Assembly: GCA_002748735.1 (NCBI GenBank)
Contig: PDTC01000009.1
Coordinates: 49,331-113,330, forward strand
Direction of reading: 5' to 3'
Source: Desulfobulbus propionicus
GTDB lineage: Bacteria > Desulfobacterota > Desulfobulbia > Desulfobulbales > Desulfobulbaceae
Length of the DNA stretch: 64,000 bases
Both the position numbers and the translations under genes were made by a program. Numbering within the stretch: the stretch's first letter is position 1; the number at the start of each line of letters is the position of its first letter. Of the stretch, positions 7,906 to 17,276 are shown one piece after another. The notes under the pieces were generated by a model. That model had not been told where the DNA came from and did no database searches. It saw only the letters and a program-made list of their open reading frames with translations.

Positions 7906-10415
7906 AAAGCTCTGCCGTCCCCATAACACTGACAGCACTCCTCATCCTCGCCATTGCTGTCACCGCCGTCTGGACAGGTGTTGACCTGCTGGCCGACGTC
8001 GAGGAAAAGGCCCTTACCTTTGACTATCATCAAACCTCCGATCAAAGCGCAAAACTCATCCTTGATGCCATACAGTTTCAACTGGCGCTGGACCAGTTTT
8101 CACAAACAGGGGACACGGCAGCATATGACAATCTCCTCGAAAAACGTGAGCTGCTCTTTCTCAGGAAAGAAGTGGCCTCAAAATTAGCCCAAAAAATTCT
8201 TCCAACAAGCATCGACCGCTTTGCTCCGATACAGCAACATCTTCTCCAGATTGAACCCCTCTTCTCTGCCACTGATAATCTCCCCGAAGCAATCCAGAGA
8301 ATAAAAAAAATAGCCCTGGCAATTGAGGAAGACAGTCGACGGATAACCCAGTTCTACAAAGCACAAGAACGGATACACCTGTTAGCCATCCTGACGGATT
8401 TTCGCCACCAGGCGTACCTGACCATCACCTTCCTGGTCATCATAACCCTGTTGACCACGCTGCTCATTGTCCTCCTGTTCAGGCAGCGCAGTTTCTCGAG
8501 AGAGCTGGAACGAACCAAGGAATATCTGCGCAGAATTATCGATGTCACCCCGGCCATGATCTCAGTCCGCGACAGGGCAGGTCGGCTACACCTGGTGAAC
8601 AAGACCTTTGCCCAGTTCTGCTCGACAACAGTCGAAGAGAGTACCGGAAAACGTATTCAGGAAACCTGTCAGTCTCCTGCACTTGGTCAGGCGACCCATG
8701 AAGAGGACCTGCAGATCCTCAATAGCAAGACCGCTTTATCGAACCGGGTGGTTCTCATAAAAAAAACCGAAAAAAATCACATCTGGCTGAACAGGACGAG
8801 AATCCCCTTTATTGACCAGCATACGGGCAGAGAACTGCTGCTCTGTCTGGAGACAGATATCACGAAGGTGAAAAATTCACAGCTGGAATTACTGCGCCTC
8901 AGGAAGATTCTCCTCGATATTATCAATGCCATGCCGTCGGTGCTAGTCGTCGTTGATTCCTCAGGCTTGGTCATAGAGTGGAACAAGGCGGCAACCGATA
9001 CCTCAGGGGTATCCTCCGAGGAGGCTATCGGCAAACAAATGGATGCCATTTACCCCGAGTTTACCAAGCATATGCCGGTACTGCAGCATGTTCTCAAGCA
9101 CGGTGAAATCCGCCAGATTTACAAATCGCACCAACGTAAAGACAATACAGATCATTTTGAAAAACTCATACTCTTTCCCCTTATCAACAACAAGATCATC
9201 GAGGGTGCCGGTATCCTCATCAGTGATATCACCGATCAGGTACGTGCTGACGAACAGCTCGCCCTCTCAGAAAAAATCATTTCTGTAGGTGTTCTTGCCG
9301 GGGGTATTGCCCATGACTTCAACAACTTGTTGATGAGTGTCCTCGGAAATCTCAACCTCGCCCGGCAGCATCTTCATGAAAATAGTGAAGCAGACACTCT
9401 CCTCGTCGATGCCGAAAAAGCCCTGCTGCGATCAAGGAGTCTCACCCAGCGGCTACTCACCTTCTCACGGGGAGGCAACCCAGTGCAACAGCCCACTGAC
9501 CTGGAAAAACTTCTCAGGGATGCCATGGATTCTATTCTGGCTAATTCCGAAATACACTGCCACTACGAGATCGCCCCCGACCTCCTCCCAGCCTATATTG
9601 ATGCCGGACAGATCCGCCAGGTCTTCCAAAACCTGGCACTGAATGCCACAGATGCCATGCAAGGACAGGGGACAATCCACATCTCCGGCAACAATAAGGA
9701 GATAAAAGAAAACGAGACACCCCAGCAACAGTCATCACTACAACCGGGACAATATATCTGCCTCCTCTTCAGAGATAGCGGCTGCGGCATAGATCCAGCA
9801 ATTCTTACCAAAATTTTCGATCCCTATTTCACCACCAAGGAATCAAGAACCGGCCTTGGCCTACCCATCTGCCATTCGATCATCAGCAAGCACGGCGGCC
9901 AGATCTCTGTGACATCAACCCCTGCAGAGGGAACACTCTTTACCCTGCTCCTGCCAGCAGCAGCCCAGACAGCAAGACAAAAAGAGACCGCCGTAAACGA
10001 CATACCTAGTGGTAACGCCACTATCCTTCTCATGGATGACGATCCCGATGTCCGCAAGGTATCTCAAAGTATGCTTGAATACATGGGCTACACCGTGATT
10101 ACCGCGAATAACGGCGAAGAGGCACTGGCCACGTATGCACAAAAGCTGAGTAACGGCACCCCCGTCAGTGCAGTTATCATGGACCTGACCATTCCCGGAG
10201 GAATGGGCGGCAAAGAGGCGGTGCAAAAAATCCTGGAGATTGACCAACAGGCCCGGGTCATCGTGGCGAGCGGATATTCCAGTGACCCGATAATGGCTGA
10301 TTTCGAGGCCTACGGCTTCAAAGCGGCCCTGAACAAACCTTTCACCATGAAAGATCTACGCCACACCCTGAAAACATTTCTCGAAAAGGAAGGAAAAGAG
10401 CCTGCCGCTAACTGA
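7902..10415 (+). CDS. Hybrid sensor histidine kinase with two PAS domains and receiver
   Basis: An 837-residue membrane kinase. A first transmembrane helix lies at about residues 7-27 and a second at about 172-195, with a helical periplasmic sensor of about 145 residues between. Two PAS domains follow (around 210-330 and 335-455), then HisKA with the phospho-acceptor His471 in GGIAHDFNNLL, a HATPase with GTGLGLPICHSI-type boxes (TGLGLPICHS), and a C-terminal receiver with DDDPD and phospho-acceptor Asp761 in VIMDLTIPGG. The HDFNN form of the H-box is typical of hybrid kinases that feed two-component relays. The start at 7902 overlaps the stop of the periplasmic protein gene, which argues for a functional pair; the frame stays open 13 codons upstream. 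No DNA-binding partner is adjacent. Confidence 0.9.
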   Translation: MKSSAVPITLTALLILAIAVTAVWTGVDLLADVEEKALTFDYHQTSDQSAKLILDAIQFQLALDQFSQTGDTAAYDNLLEKRELLFLRKEVASKLAQKILPTSIDRFAPIQQHLLQIEPLFSATDNLPEAIQRIKKIALAIEEDSRRITQFYKAQERIHLLAILTDFRHQAYLTITFLVIITLLTTLLIVLLFRQRSFSRELERTKEYLRRIIDVTPAMISVRDRAGRLHLVNKTFAQFCSTTVEESTGKRIQETCQSPALGQATHEEDLQILNSKTALSNRVVLIKKTEKNHIWLNRTRIPFIDQHTGRELLLCLETDITKVKNSQLELLRLRKILLDIINAMPSVLVVVDSSGLVIEWNKAATDTSGVSSEEAIGKQMDAIYPEFTKHMPVLQHVLKHGEIRQIYKSHQRKDNTDHFEKLILFPLINNKIIEGAGILISDITDQVRADEQLALSEKIISVGVLAGGIAHDFNNLLMSVLGNLNLARQHLHENSEADTLLVDAEKALLRSRSLTQRLLTFSRGGNPVQQPTDLEKLLRDAMDSILANSEIHCHYEIAPDLLPAYIDAGQIRQVFQNLALNATDAMQGQGTIHISGNNKEIKENETPQQQSSLQPGQYICLLFRDSGCGIDPAILTKIFDPYFTTKESRTGLGLPICHSIISKHGGQISVTSTPAEGTLFTLLLPAAAQTARQKETAVNDIPSGNATILLMDDDPDVRKVSQSMLEYMGYTVITANNGEEALATYAQKLSNGTPVSAVIMDLTIPGGMGGKEAVQKILEIDQQARVIVASGYSSDPIMADFEAYGFKAALNKPFTMKDLRHTLKTFLEKEGKEPAAN

Positions 10416-10448
10416 CGCATCGGCGCTGACGGCGAGATAATCGGCGGT

Positions 10449-11087
10449 TCAATCGCCCTTGGGACCTCTGAAAACGAGCAGATCCGGGTTGATCATCCCC
10501 TGCCAAACCATTTCAAACAAGGTGTTGGCCTCATCAGCAAGACTTTCTTTTCTGCCACGGATAACCCACATGAAAAATGTCCGCTGGATATAGCCAAGCA
10601 AAAAATCCAGATGCGATCGCGCCCGTACATGGGGATTCAATATTCCCTGCTGCTGCCCCTTTTTGATCACCTCGATAATCAGACTAACACGGCGCTTCTG
10701 ATCAAAACTTTCATCGGTCATCCAGGTCTGCATGGGCAGGGTCATGAAAAGAATGCGTCCGAGGCCTTCATTGCGCTCATAGTAATCAAGGTGGAGCCAA
10801 AAAACCTTGCGCAGCTTTTCTTTGAGATCCTCAATACCCTTGAGATGATCTTCAATACGATCAGTAAGCCGATCCATCCAGATATTGACAAAGGCAAACA
10901 GCAGTTTTTCCTTGCTGTTGAAATTTTTGTAGATGGTGGTGAAACTGACGCCAGCACGCTCGGCAACGTCCCGAATGGAAGCCCGGTGAAAGTCTGCTGT
11001 GGAAAAAACCTCCATAACAGCTCGCTCAAGCCGTCTTTGCACGTCCGGATTGAGATCTTCAAGCATGAAAACAGGGTTCTTTCTCAT
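10449..11087 (-). CDS. TetR-family transcriptional regulator
   Basis: A 212-residue repressor. The N-terminal helix-turn-helix spans residues about 17-60 with ASIRDVAERAGVSFTTIYKNF, the TetR signature. The rest is an all-helical ligand-binding and dimer domain. The frame remains open to a GTG at 11156, but a probable promoter covers that codon, so ATG 11087 (MRKNPVF) is preferred; MLEDLNP at 11066 is also possible. It converges on the histidine kinase gene and diverges from the operon at 11614, which is a candidate target. Ligand unknown. Confidence 0.85.
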   Translation of the reverse strand: MRKNPVFMLEDLNPDVQRRLERAVMEVFSTADFHRASIRDVAERAGVSFTTIYKNFNSKEKLLFAFVNIWMDRLTDRIEDHLKGIEDLKEKLRKVFWLHLDYYERNEGLGRILFMTLPMQTWMTDESFDQKRRVSLIIEVIKKGQQQGILNPHVRARSHLDFLLGYIQRTFFMWVIRGRKESLADEANTLFEMVWQGMINPDLLVFRGPKGD

Positions 11088-11138
11088 TTGAGGCCAGCCA
11101 GCATTGAAATCAACGAAGAAAAAAGACTTCTTTTCCCT

Positions 11139-11166
11139 TTGTATAGTACAATACACCCTATGTCAA
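11139..11166 (-). promoter_or_regulatory. Candidate promoter and palindromic operator of the TetR gene
   Basis: On the minus strand TTGACA (11166-11161) is followed after 15 bases by TATACA (11145-11140). The near-palindrome GTATTGTACTATAC (11154-11141, one mismatched pair) overlaps the -10. A TetR-type repressor commonly controls itself through such a site. The short spacer is a weakness. Confidence 0.4.
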
Positions 11167-11613
11167 AAAATGATTACATCAAAAAAAAGAAAACCTGTTC
11201 CAAGGTATTTTTTTTACGGTTATTTCAAAAAGAAAGAATACAAAACGCCTGATCTCTTTCCTCGCACAGGGGTGGCCAGGAGCTGATCTACTCAGGATCA
11301 GCCGGAGCCGACAGACAAATCAAAGAACAACAACACCGTCGATCACCACATGGATCTGTCAGTAAAGGGCACGTCAAGCATGGCACGGGAAAAAGAGCGT
11401 TACTTTCCCCAGGGTATTTTTGCAGCATGCCGCAGAGAACCGAAAAAAAACGACGAGTTACTGTTCTCTTGACAATAATCAATTACATCGCTTGCCGGCA
11501 GTGTAAGATAAGGCTATTCCTGTCCGGGAGTGTAGCCAGACCTTGGCCTGCTCACCAGTCAAGGAGACACATAGACAAGACAGGAAAAGAAAACTCAAGA
11601 ACAGGAGCACACC
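11167..11613. other. Divergent upstream region of the 11614 operon
   Basis: No gene seen. A seven-base perfect hairpin GCTGATC/GATCAGC lies near 11281. TTGACA occurs at about 11470 but has no matching -10 at normal spacing. A long untranslated leader for the 11614 operon is possible. Confidence 0.4.
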
Positions 11614-12843
11614 ATGGCTGACTATTTCACCATAACTGACACCCTTTACTCGATCACAGATCGCTACCCGGAAACCATTGCGGTTTTCGCGAGCAACGGT
11701 TTCCCGCAAATGAAGGATGCGGCCCAGCGCGAGACCTTTGGCAAGATGATCACCTTCGAGGCTGCCTTACGGATGAAGGACCGTCATCCCCAGACCTTCA
11801 TGCAACTGCTGAACGAGGTGATCAGTACAGAGCGTGACGGCGCTGACGCAACCCTAACCCAATCGACGCAGACAGACGAACACCCCCTTAACGTTGTCGG
11901 TCTGCTCCCGTGCCCGGTTCGCCTTCCACTTCTCGAACAGTACAACGCCTTTGCCAGCACCAACGGCTTAACCAGGGTGAACACCGAGCTGAAAGCAGCC
12001 AGCGTCGGTACCCAGTGGGTCCAGGAAAATCTGGATGGTATTACCAAGGCCTCACAGTTGCCGGACCTCTTCCTTTCTGCCGGATTTGACCTCTTTTTCG
12101 ATCTGAAAAAAATCGGCCGTTTTCGCCACCAGGGGATCTTCAAGGATCTGGTACGTCATCATGATGAAAACCCCCTTTTCAGGGGACGCGGCCTGCGCGA
12201 CCCTTCTGGAAGCTACTCGCTCATCTCCGTGGTTCCGGCAATTTTTCTCGTCAATACCGAGGAACTTGGTGATCGTCTTCCGCCTCGATCCTGGGCAGAT
12301 CTTCTCGAACCGGAATGGGAGGAATCTGTGGCCCTTCCGGTTGGTGATTTTGATCTGTTCAACGCTATCTTGCTCAACATCGACAATCATTATGGAGAAA
12401 AAGGAGTTAAACAGCTAGGCCGCGCAATGCTACAGGCCTTGCATCCTGCCCAGATGGTCAGGAGCAATCGCCTGAAGGAGCGGCGTCCGGCAGTCACTAT
12501 CATGCCCTACTTTTTCACGAAAACGGCCCGGGTCGGCGGGGCCATGGAGGCCCTGTGGCCAGAAGACGGAGCCATCATCAGCCCGATCTTCATGCTGGCG
12601 AAAAAGGCACGCGCAACCGAGCTGCAACCGCTAGTCGACTTCTTCGCCTCCAGGGAAGTCGGCGAAACGCTTGCCCATCAGGGCCTCTTTCCATCACTGC
12701 ATCCCGAGGTAAACAACAACCTGGCCGATGATACACCAATGATGTGGCTGGGCTGGGACAAGATACTGGCAACCGATCTTTCAGCGGAAATCGAGCGATG
12801 CGAAGCGCTGTTCGCGGCCTCAGCCTCCAAAGGCAGGCCGTGA
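11614..12843 (+). CDS. Cytosolic substrate-binding-protein-like protein with DUF1858-like N-terminus
   Basis: A 409-residue protein in two parts. Residues 1-70 (FTITDTLYSITDRYPETIAVFASNGF) resemble the small DUF1858 helical domain. Residues about 90-395 resemble a type-2 periplasmic binding protein of the iron/thiamine kind (GLLPCPVRLPLL at the first strand, a hinge region, ALPVGDFDLFNA, IMPYFFTKTA). Unlike real binding proteins it has no signal peptide or lipobox, so it should stay in the cytoplasm. AGGAG six bases before ATG 11614 supports the start. Its stop overlaps the next gene's GTG, and an ABC ATPase with a related N-terminal domain follows. No permease is present. I infer a cytosolic metal or cofactor handling system rather than an importer; function unknown. 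Confidence 0.7.
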   Translation: MADYFTITDTLYSITDRYPETIAVFASNGFPQMKDAAQRETFGKMITFEAALRMKDRHPQTFMQLLNEVISTERDGADATLTQSTQTDEHPLNVVGLLPCPVRLPLLEQYNAFASTNGLTRVNTELKAASVGTQWVQENLDGITKASQLPDLFLSAGFDLFFDLKKIGRFRHQGIFKDLVRHHDENPLFRGRGLRDPSGSYSLISVVPAIFLVNTEELGDRLPPRSWADLLEPEWEESVALPVGDFDLFNAILLNIDNHYGEKGVKQLGRAMLQALHPAQMVRSNRLKERRPAVTIMPYFFTKTARVGGAMEALWPEDGAIISPIFMLAKKARATELQPLVDFFASREVGETLAHQGLFPSLHPEVNNNLADDTPMMWLGWDKILATDLSAEIERCEALFAASASKGRP

Positions 12844-13532
12844 ACCTGGTAACGGTCTCCGGACCGCCTTCGTCGGGTAAGACAGCGATTATCTTGAAAA
12901 CCGCCGCCACCCTGATGGACAAGGGAGTACACGTCGGCGTGGTCAAATTCGACTGTCTCTCCACCGATGACGACCTACTTTACCACAAGGCAGGGATTCC
13001 TGTCCGCAAGGGGCTCTCCGGAGCGCTCTGTCCTGACCATTACTTTGTCTCCAATATTGAGGAGGTTGCCCAGTGGGGACGGCAGCAGGGTTTTGACCTA
13101 TTGATCAGTGAATCGGCGGGGTTGTGCAACCGTTGCTCTCCCTACATCAAGGAGATCGGCGCGGTCTGTGTCATCGACAACCTCAGCGGTATCAACACGC
13201 CCAAAAAGATCGGACCTATGCTAAAAAGTGCTGACGTGGTGGTTATCACCAAGGGTGACATTGTCTCCCAGGCAGAACGGGAAGTCTTTGCCAGCCGGGT
13301 CAACCAGGTCAACCCCAGGGCCACCATCATGCATGTCAACGGTCTGACCGGCCAGGGCGCATACGAACTAGGTACCCTCATCTACCAGGAGAACACCCAG
13401 GTGGAGACCATGAAAGGCCGCAAACTGCGCTTTCCCATGCCATCGGCGCTCTGCTCCTACTGTCTTGGCGAAACCCGTATCGGTGAAGAGTTCCAGATGG
13501 GTAATGTCCGCAAGATCAAACTCGAGCCGTGA
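12840..13532 (+). CDS. UreG/HypB-like GTPase with two CXXC pairs
   Basis: A 230-residue P-loop GTPase of the SIMIBI class, to which the nickel chaperones UreG and HypB and the CobW group belong. The P-loop is GPPSSGKTA at residues 7-15. The switch region contains KFDCLSTDDD, the specificity strand reads VVITKGD, and there are two Cys pairs: CNRCSPY near residue 98 and CSYCLGE near residue 205. The CXXC motifs could bind a metal. The start is GTG 12840, which overlaps the upstream stop (GTGA), so translation is coupled. Members of this class insert metals or cofactors into target proteins; the target here is not apparent. Confidence 0.75.
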   Translation: MNLVTVSGPPSSGKTAIILKTAATLMDKGVHVGVVKFDCLSTDDDLLYHKAGIPVRKGLSGALCPDHYFVSNIEEVAQWGRQQGFDLLISESAGLCNRCSPYIKEIGAVCVIDNLSGINTPKKIGPMLKSADVVVITKGDIVSQAEREVFASRVNQVNPRATIMHVNGLTGQGAYELGTLIYQENTQVETMKGRKLRFPMPSALCSYCLGETRIGEEFQMGNVRKIKLEP

Positions 13533-13560
13533 CGCCCTTCACCGTTCAAGGAAGAGAAGA

Positions 13561-14583
13561 ATGAACCGTATACACGACGACGTTGAACTATTGACCATCG
13601 CCGAACTGTTCGAGAACTACCCGTTTCTCAACGGTTATCTCACCGGACAGGGGCTGGAGTTGATCGGCACCGAGTCCTTAACCCTGCCAGCCCTGCTCGC
13701 TGCACTTGATGCAGATGAGCGAGAAGACAGGGCCATCGACACAGAGGCCCTCATCACCGGAACGATCAGCTATATTGAACAGATGCTGCAATTTCTCGGC
13801 AGCAGTGAAGACCGCACAGTCTCAACGGTCACCCTCTACCCAGGAACTGACAAGAGCGGCAGCCCTGAACAGTTTACTGAGCTGATCTTCCGGCGTGGTG
13901 AAATCGTCTGCATTGTCGGCCCGACAGGATCTGGCAAGAGCCGGCTGCTCGCTGATATCGAATGGATGGCACAACGAGATACCCCCACCAGCCGACAGGT
14001 ATTGATCAACGGCGCTGTTCCGGACCCGAAATGGCGGTTCAGCTCGTCTGACAAGCTGGTCGCCCAGCTCTCACAGAATATGAACTTTGTGATGGACCTA
14101 AGCGTCGAGGAGTTCATCCTGCTCCATGCCAATAGTCGGATGGTCACCAACGCCGAAGAAATAACAAACACCATCATCTGCCAGGCCAATGAACTGGCCG
14201 GAGAGCAATTCTCTCCCGGTACTGCGATTACCTCGCTTTCTGGCGGTCAGTCGCGGGCACTCATGATCGCAGACACCGCTATTCTCAGCCGCTCTCCCAT
14301 TGTCCTGATCGATGAAATCGAAAACGCCGGAATCGACCGCAAGAAGGCACTGGACCTGCTGCTCAACGAAGACAAGATCGTCCTGATGGCCACCCATGAT
14401 CCCATGCTTGCCCTGATGGGCGACCGCCGCCTTGTCATCAAAAACGGCGGCATCCACAAAGTGATAGAGGCCAGTGAACGGGAACGCACCATCCTCAAGG
14501 ATATCGAAGCCTTGGACCGTAAGCTGCAGGGCATGCGACAGCTGCTCCGACAAGGGGAATCGCTGGAACAGCTTGTCCGCTAG
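13561..14583 (+). CDS. ABC-type ATPase with DUF1858-like N-terminus
   Basis: A 340-residue protein. Residues about 8-80 (LLTIAELFENYPFLNGYL) resemble the N-terminal domain of the 11614 product. The rest is an ABC ATPase: Walker A GPTGSGKS near residue 120, Q-loop QLSQN, signature LSGGQSRAL, Walker B IVLIDEIENAG and switch His in MATHDP. In Walker B the second acidic residue lies in DEIE. The C-terminal 45 residues form a charged helix. It is the third gene of the operon, 28 bases after the GTPase, with GGAAG before ATG 13561. No transmembrane protein accompanies it, so it may be a soluble ABC protein, as in cofactor-insertion or repair ATPases. Confidence 0.75.
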   Translation: MNRIHDDVELLTIAELFENYPFLNGYLTGQGLELIGTESLTLPALLAALDADEREDRAIDTEALITGTISYIEQMLQFLGSSEDRTVSTVTLYPGTDKSGSPEQFTELIFRRGEIVCIVGPTGSGKSRLLADIEWMAQRDTPTSRQVLINGAVPDPKWRFSSSDKLVAQLSQNMNFVMDLSVEEFILLHANSRMVTNAEEITNTIICQANELAGEQFSPGTAITSLSGGQSRALMIADTAILSRSPIVLIDEIENAGIDRKKALDLLLNEDKIVLMATHDPMLALMGDRRLVIKNGGIHKVIEASERERTILKDIEALDRKLQGMRQLLRQGESLEQLVR

Positions 14584-14594
14584 TCAAAACTTCC

Positions 14595-14613
14595 CTGGGC
14601 TCGCCCCAGTTTT
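14595..14613 (+). terminator. Weak terminator-like hairpin after the ABC ATPase gene
   Basis: CTGGG (14595-14599) pairs with CCCAG (14605-14609) and is followed by TTTT. It lies 12 bases after the operon's stop codon. The stem is only five pairs. Confidence 0.3.
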
Positions 14614-14684
14614 ACTGGAGAAGCAGGGCAGAGAAAACATCTTCTTCAGGGGCGGCGGCGCCCACCGGGTACCCTGAACGTTTT

Positions 14685-16523
14685 CTACTCCACGGTCACG
14701 CTCTTGGCGAGATTTCTGGGCTGATCAACATCACAGCCGCGCCGGTTGGCAATTTCGTAGGCAACCAACTGCGCAGGAATGGCATAAAGAAGCGGACACA
14801 TCGCCTCGTGAACCGCTGGCAGGTAGAGAACATCGTCACTTAGGGCGGCGAGATGTTCATCGCCCCGGGTACCGAGCAGGATGAGCCTTCCCTGTCGGGC
14901 CTTGATCTCCTCCACGTTGGAGATGGTCTTCTGGTAGACGCTGTCTTTGGGGACCAGGGCCATGATCGGCATTTCCCGGTCAATCAGGGCTATGGGCCCG
15001 TGCTTGAGTTCGCCGGCAGCATACCCCTCAGCATGAATATACGAGATCTCTTTAAGCTTAAGCGCCCCTTCCAGCGCGATGGGAAAGGTAAGGCCACGGC
15101 CGACAAAGAGAAAATCCCTGGCCTCAAAATAGTTCTCGATCATCTTCCTGATCTCTTCCTGCAGCCTCGGCAGCTCAGCCTCGATCACCGGGGCGATCCC
15201 GACCAGAGCCTCACCCAGCTCCTGTTGCTGGTGACGCGCAAGATTGCCGCGTTCCTGGGCGAGATACAGGGTGAGCAGAAACAGCGCCACTAACTGGGAG
15301 GTAAAGGCCTTGGTGGAAGCCACACCGATCTCCGGTCCAGCGTGGGTGTAAATGACACCGTCAGCTTCACGTGTCATGGTGGCGCCAACCACGTTACAGA
15401 TGGTCACCACCCTGGAGCCGAGCTCTCTGGCCAGCCGGATTCCCGCCAGGGTATCAGCAGTCTCTCCGGACTGTGAAATGGAGATAGTCAGGGTTCTTTC
15501 GTTGACCAGCAGGCTGCGGTATCTGAATTCAGAGGCGATATCCACCTCAACAGGCACTTGCACCCATTTCTCCAGCCAGTACTTGGCCACCAGGGCTGCA
15601 TGCCAGGAGGTTCCGCAGGCCACCAGACTAATCCGCTCTATTTTTTCGATACCCTCACGATCCAGGCCAATTTCCGGCAAGGCCACCTCGCCGGTATCCG
15701 GAATGATGCGGCCACTGATGGTGTTACGGATCGCCAGGGGCTGTTCAAAGATCTCCTTCAGCATAAAATGCCTGTAGCCGCCTTTCTCCGCCATGGCCGC
15801 ATTCCAGTCAATGGAGCGTACCTCCTTGACCGTCTCCTGGCCATCATCAGCTGTCAACACCGTATAGCTGCCCCGACGCAGCACTGCCACTTCGCGGTCA
15901 TCAAGAAAAACCACCTCTCGGGTGTAGGGCAACAGGGCCGGAATATCCGAGGCAAGATAGGTAGCAGTATCGCTCACCCCCAGGACCAGCGGACACTGAT
16001 TTTTTGCCGCCACCAAGAGATCAGGCTCCTGAGCCCAAAGGACAGCAATGCTATAGCTGCCCTCGACCCTGGCCAGCGCCTCGCGCACGGCAGCGACAAG
16101 ATCCCCGTCCAGGCACTCTTCAATAAGATGGGCAAGCACCTCGGTGTCTGTATCTGAGGAGAACACGTGGCCCCGCCTGAGGAGCCCCGCCTTGAGAGCC
16201 CCGTAATTCTCGATAATACCATTCTGCACAACGACAAGCTCTCCGGTGCAGTCGGTGTGTGGATGGGCGTTATCCTTAGTGGGCGCGCCATGGGTTGCCC
16301 AACGGGTATGGGCAACGCCGGTGGAACTGGCGACGCCGATGACCTCATCGACCACTGCCTCGAGATTGGCCAGTTTCCCGGCAGCCCGATACCGTTTCAA
16401 CCTGTCCCCTAAATGATATACAAGACCGGCAGAGTCGTAGCCTCGATACTCGAGCTTCCTAAGGCCTTCGAGCAGAACAGGAATCACTCGTCTATCACCG
16501 ATATAGCCAACAATTCCACACAT
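14685..16523 (-). CDS. glmS: Glutamine-fructose-6-phosphate aminotransferase (isomerizing)
   Basis: A 612-residue enzyme, full length for GlmS. It makes glucosamine 6-phosphate from fructose 6-phosphate and glutamine, the first step toward UDP-GlcNAc for peptidoglycan and LPS. The N-terminus MCGIVGYIG supplies the Cys1 nucleophile of the class-II amidotransferase after Met removal, with THTRWATHG-like VAHTRWATHG following. Two SIS domains come next (SISQSGETADT and the second around residues 450-590), and the conserved tail DQPRNLAKSVTVE closes the active site. AAGGAG six bases before the start is strong. It is divergent from pyrE. I see no glmS ribozyme in the 190-base leader. Confidence 0.97.
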   Translation of the reverse strand: MCGIVGYIGDRRVIPVLLEGLRKLEYRGYDSAGLVYHLGDRLKRYRAAGKLANLEAVVDEVIGVASSTGVAHTRWATHGAPTKDNAHPHTDCTGELVVVQNGIIENYGALKAGLLRRGHVFSSDTDTEVLAHLIEECLDGDLVAAVREALARVEGSYSIAVLWAQEPDLLVAAKNQCPLVLGVSDTATYLASDIPALLPYTREVVFLDDREVAVLRRGSYTVLTADDGQETVKEVRSIDWNAAMAEKGGYRHFMLKEIFEQPLAIRNTISGRIIPDTGEVALPEIGLDREGIEKIERISLVACGTSWHAALVAKYWLEKWVQVPVEVDIASEFRYRSLLVNERTLTISISQSGETADTLAGIRLARELGSRVVTICNVVGATMTREADGVIYTHAGPEIGVASTKAFTSQLVALFLLTLYLAQERGNLARHQQQELGEALVGIAPVIEAELPRLQEEIRKMIENYFEARDFLFVGRGLTFPIALEGALKLKEISYIHAEGYAAGELKHGPIALIDREMPIMALVPKDSVYQKTISNVEEIKARQGRLILLGTRGDEHLAALSDDVLYLPAVHEAMCPLLYAIPAQLVAYEIANRRGCDVDQPRNLAKSVTVE

Positions 16524-16656
16524 TACTTACTCCTTTCAGGGATCATTATCTGCAGTTCCACGCCAATGGAGAGGAGTGCATCACAGAACCAGCATAGCAC
16601 AGCACCGTCTCCCAGTGGTAGTTGAAAGAGTAAAAATAATGGTAAGAGAGATCTTT

Positions 16657-16685
16657 TTGCATAAGCACAAAAAACAGGGTAACAT
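16657..16685 (+). promoter_or_regulatory. Candidate sigma-70 promoter of pyrE
   Basis: TTGCAT (16657-16662), a 17-base spacer and TAACAT (16680-16685) stand 30 bases before the pyrE start. Confidence 0.45.
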
Positions 16686-16715
16686 GAGCCTATTATCTAT
16701 GCAGCAAGGAACACC

Positions 16716-17276
16716 ATGGACGAACGTCAACGTTTAAAAGAGTTACTCCTGAAAAAATCCTACCGGCAAGGAACGTTCACCCTTACCTCGGGCAAAACCT
16801 CGGATTTTTATGTGGATGGCAAACAGACAACCCTGGATGCAGAGGGAGGGTACCTTTGCGGCCGCTTACTCTATGCGCTTATCCAGGCACATCCCGAGAC
16901 GATTACCGGTGTTGGGGGAATGACGCTGGGTGCTGATCCGCTGGTCACGGCGGTCTCCCTGGTAAGCCACCTGGAAGGCAGGCCTATCCCGGCCTTTATC
17001 GTCCGTAAACAATCCAAGGGACATGGGACTGGCAACACCCTGGAAGGCAAAAACAATCTGCCGCCAGGGGGTGCGGTTGCCCTGGTTGAAGACGTGGTCA
17101 CCACCGGCGGCACCCTACTCAAGGTTATCGACCGCGTGGAACAGGAAGGGTTCAACGTGGGATTGGTCGCTGCCATTGTCGATCGTCAGGAAGGCGGCGC
17201 CGAAACACTCGCCGCCCGTGGATATCCGTTAAAGGCGATCTTTACCCGCGAACAACTAATTGGCAGCCCGGCATGA
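16716..17276 (+). CDS. pyrE: Orotate phosphoribosyltransferase
   Basis: A 186-residue enzyme that joins orotate to PRPP to form OMP in pyrimidine synthesis. Characteristic segments are FTLTSGKTSDFYVDGKQT near the N-terminus, the flexible-loop lysines in VRKQSKGHGTGN, and the PRPP motif VALVEDVVTTGG near residue 130. Length is normal for the short bacterial form. AAGGA precedes ATG 16716. Its last codons overlap the start of a 56-residue CXXC protein (ATGA at 17273), followed by a PilZ gene, so the three are likely one transcript. Confidence 0.95.
   Translation: MDERQRLKELLLKKSYRQGTFTLTSGKTSDFYVDGKQTTLDAEGGYLCGRLLYALIQAHPETITGVGGMTLGADPLVTAVSLVSHLEGRPIPAFIVRKQSKGHGTGNTLEGKNNLPPGGAVALVEDVVTTGGTLLKVIDRVEQEGFNVGLVAAIVDRQEGGAETLAARGYPLKAIFTREQLIGSPA

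Noticed and set aside
11167-11613. A metal or cofactor riboswitch before the GTPase/ABC operon
   Set aside because: The leader is long enough, but I could not match any known riboswitch core; only one simple hairpin is present.
14685-16715. A glmS ribozyme in the glmS leader
   Set aside because: The leader is short, and the conserved ribozyme core is not visible; the element is known mainly from Firmicutes.
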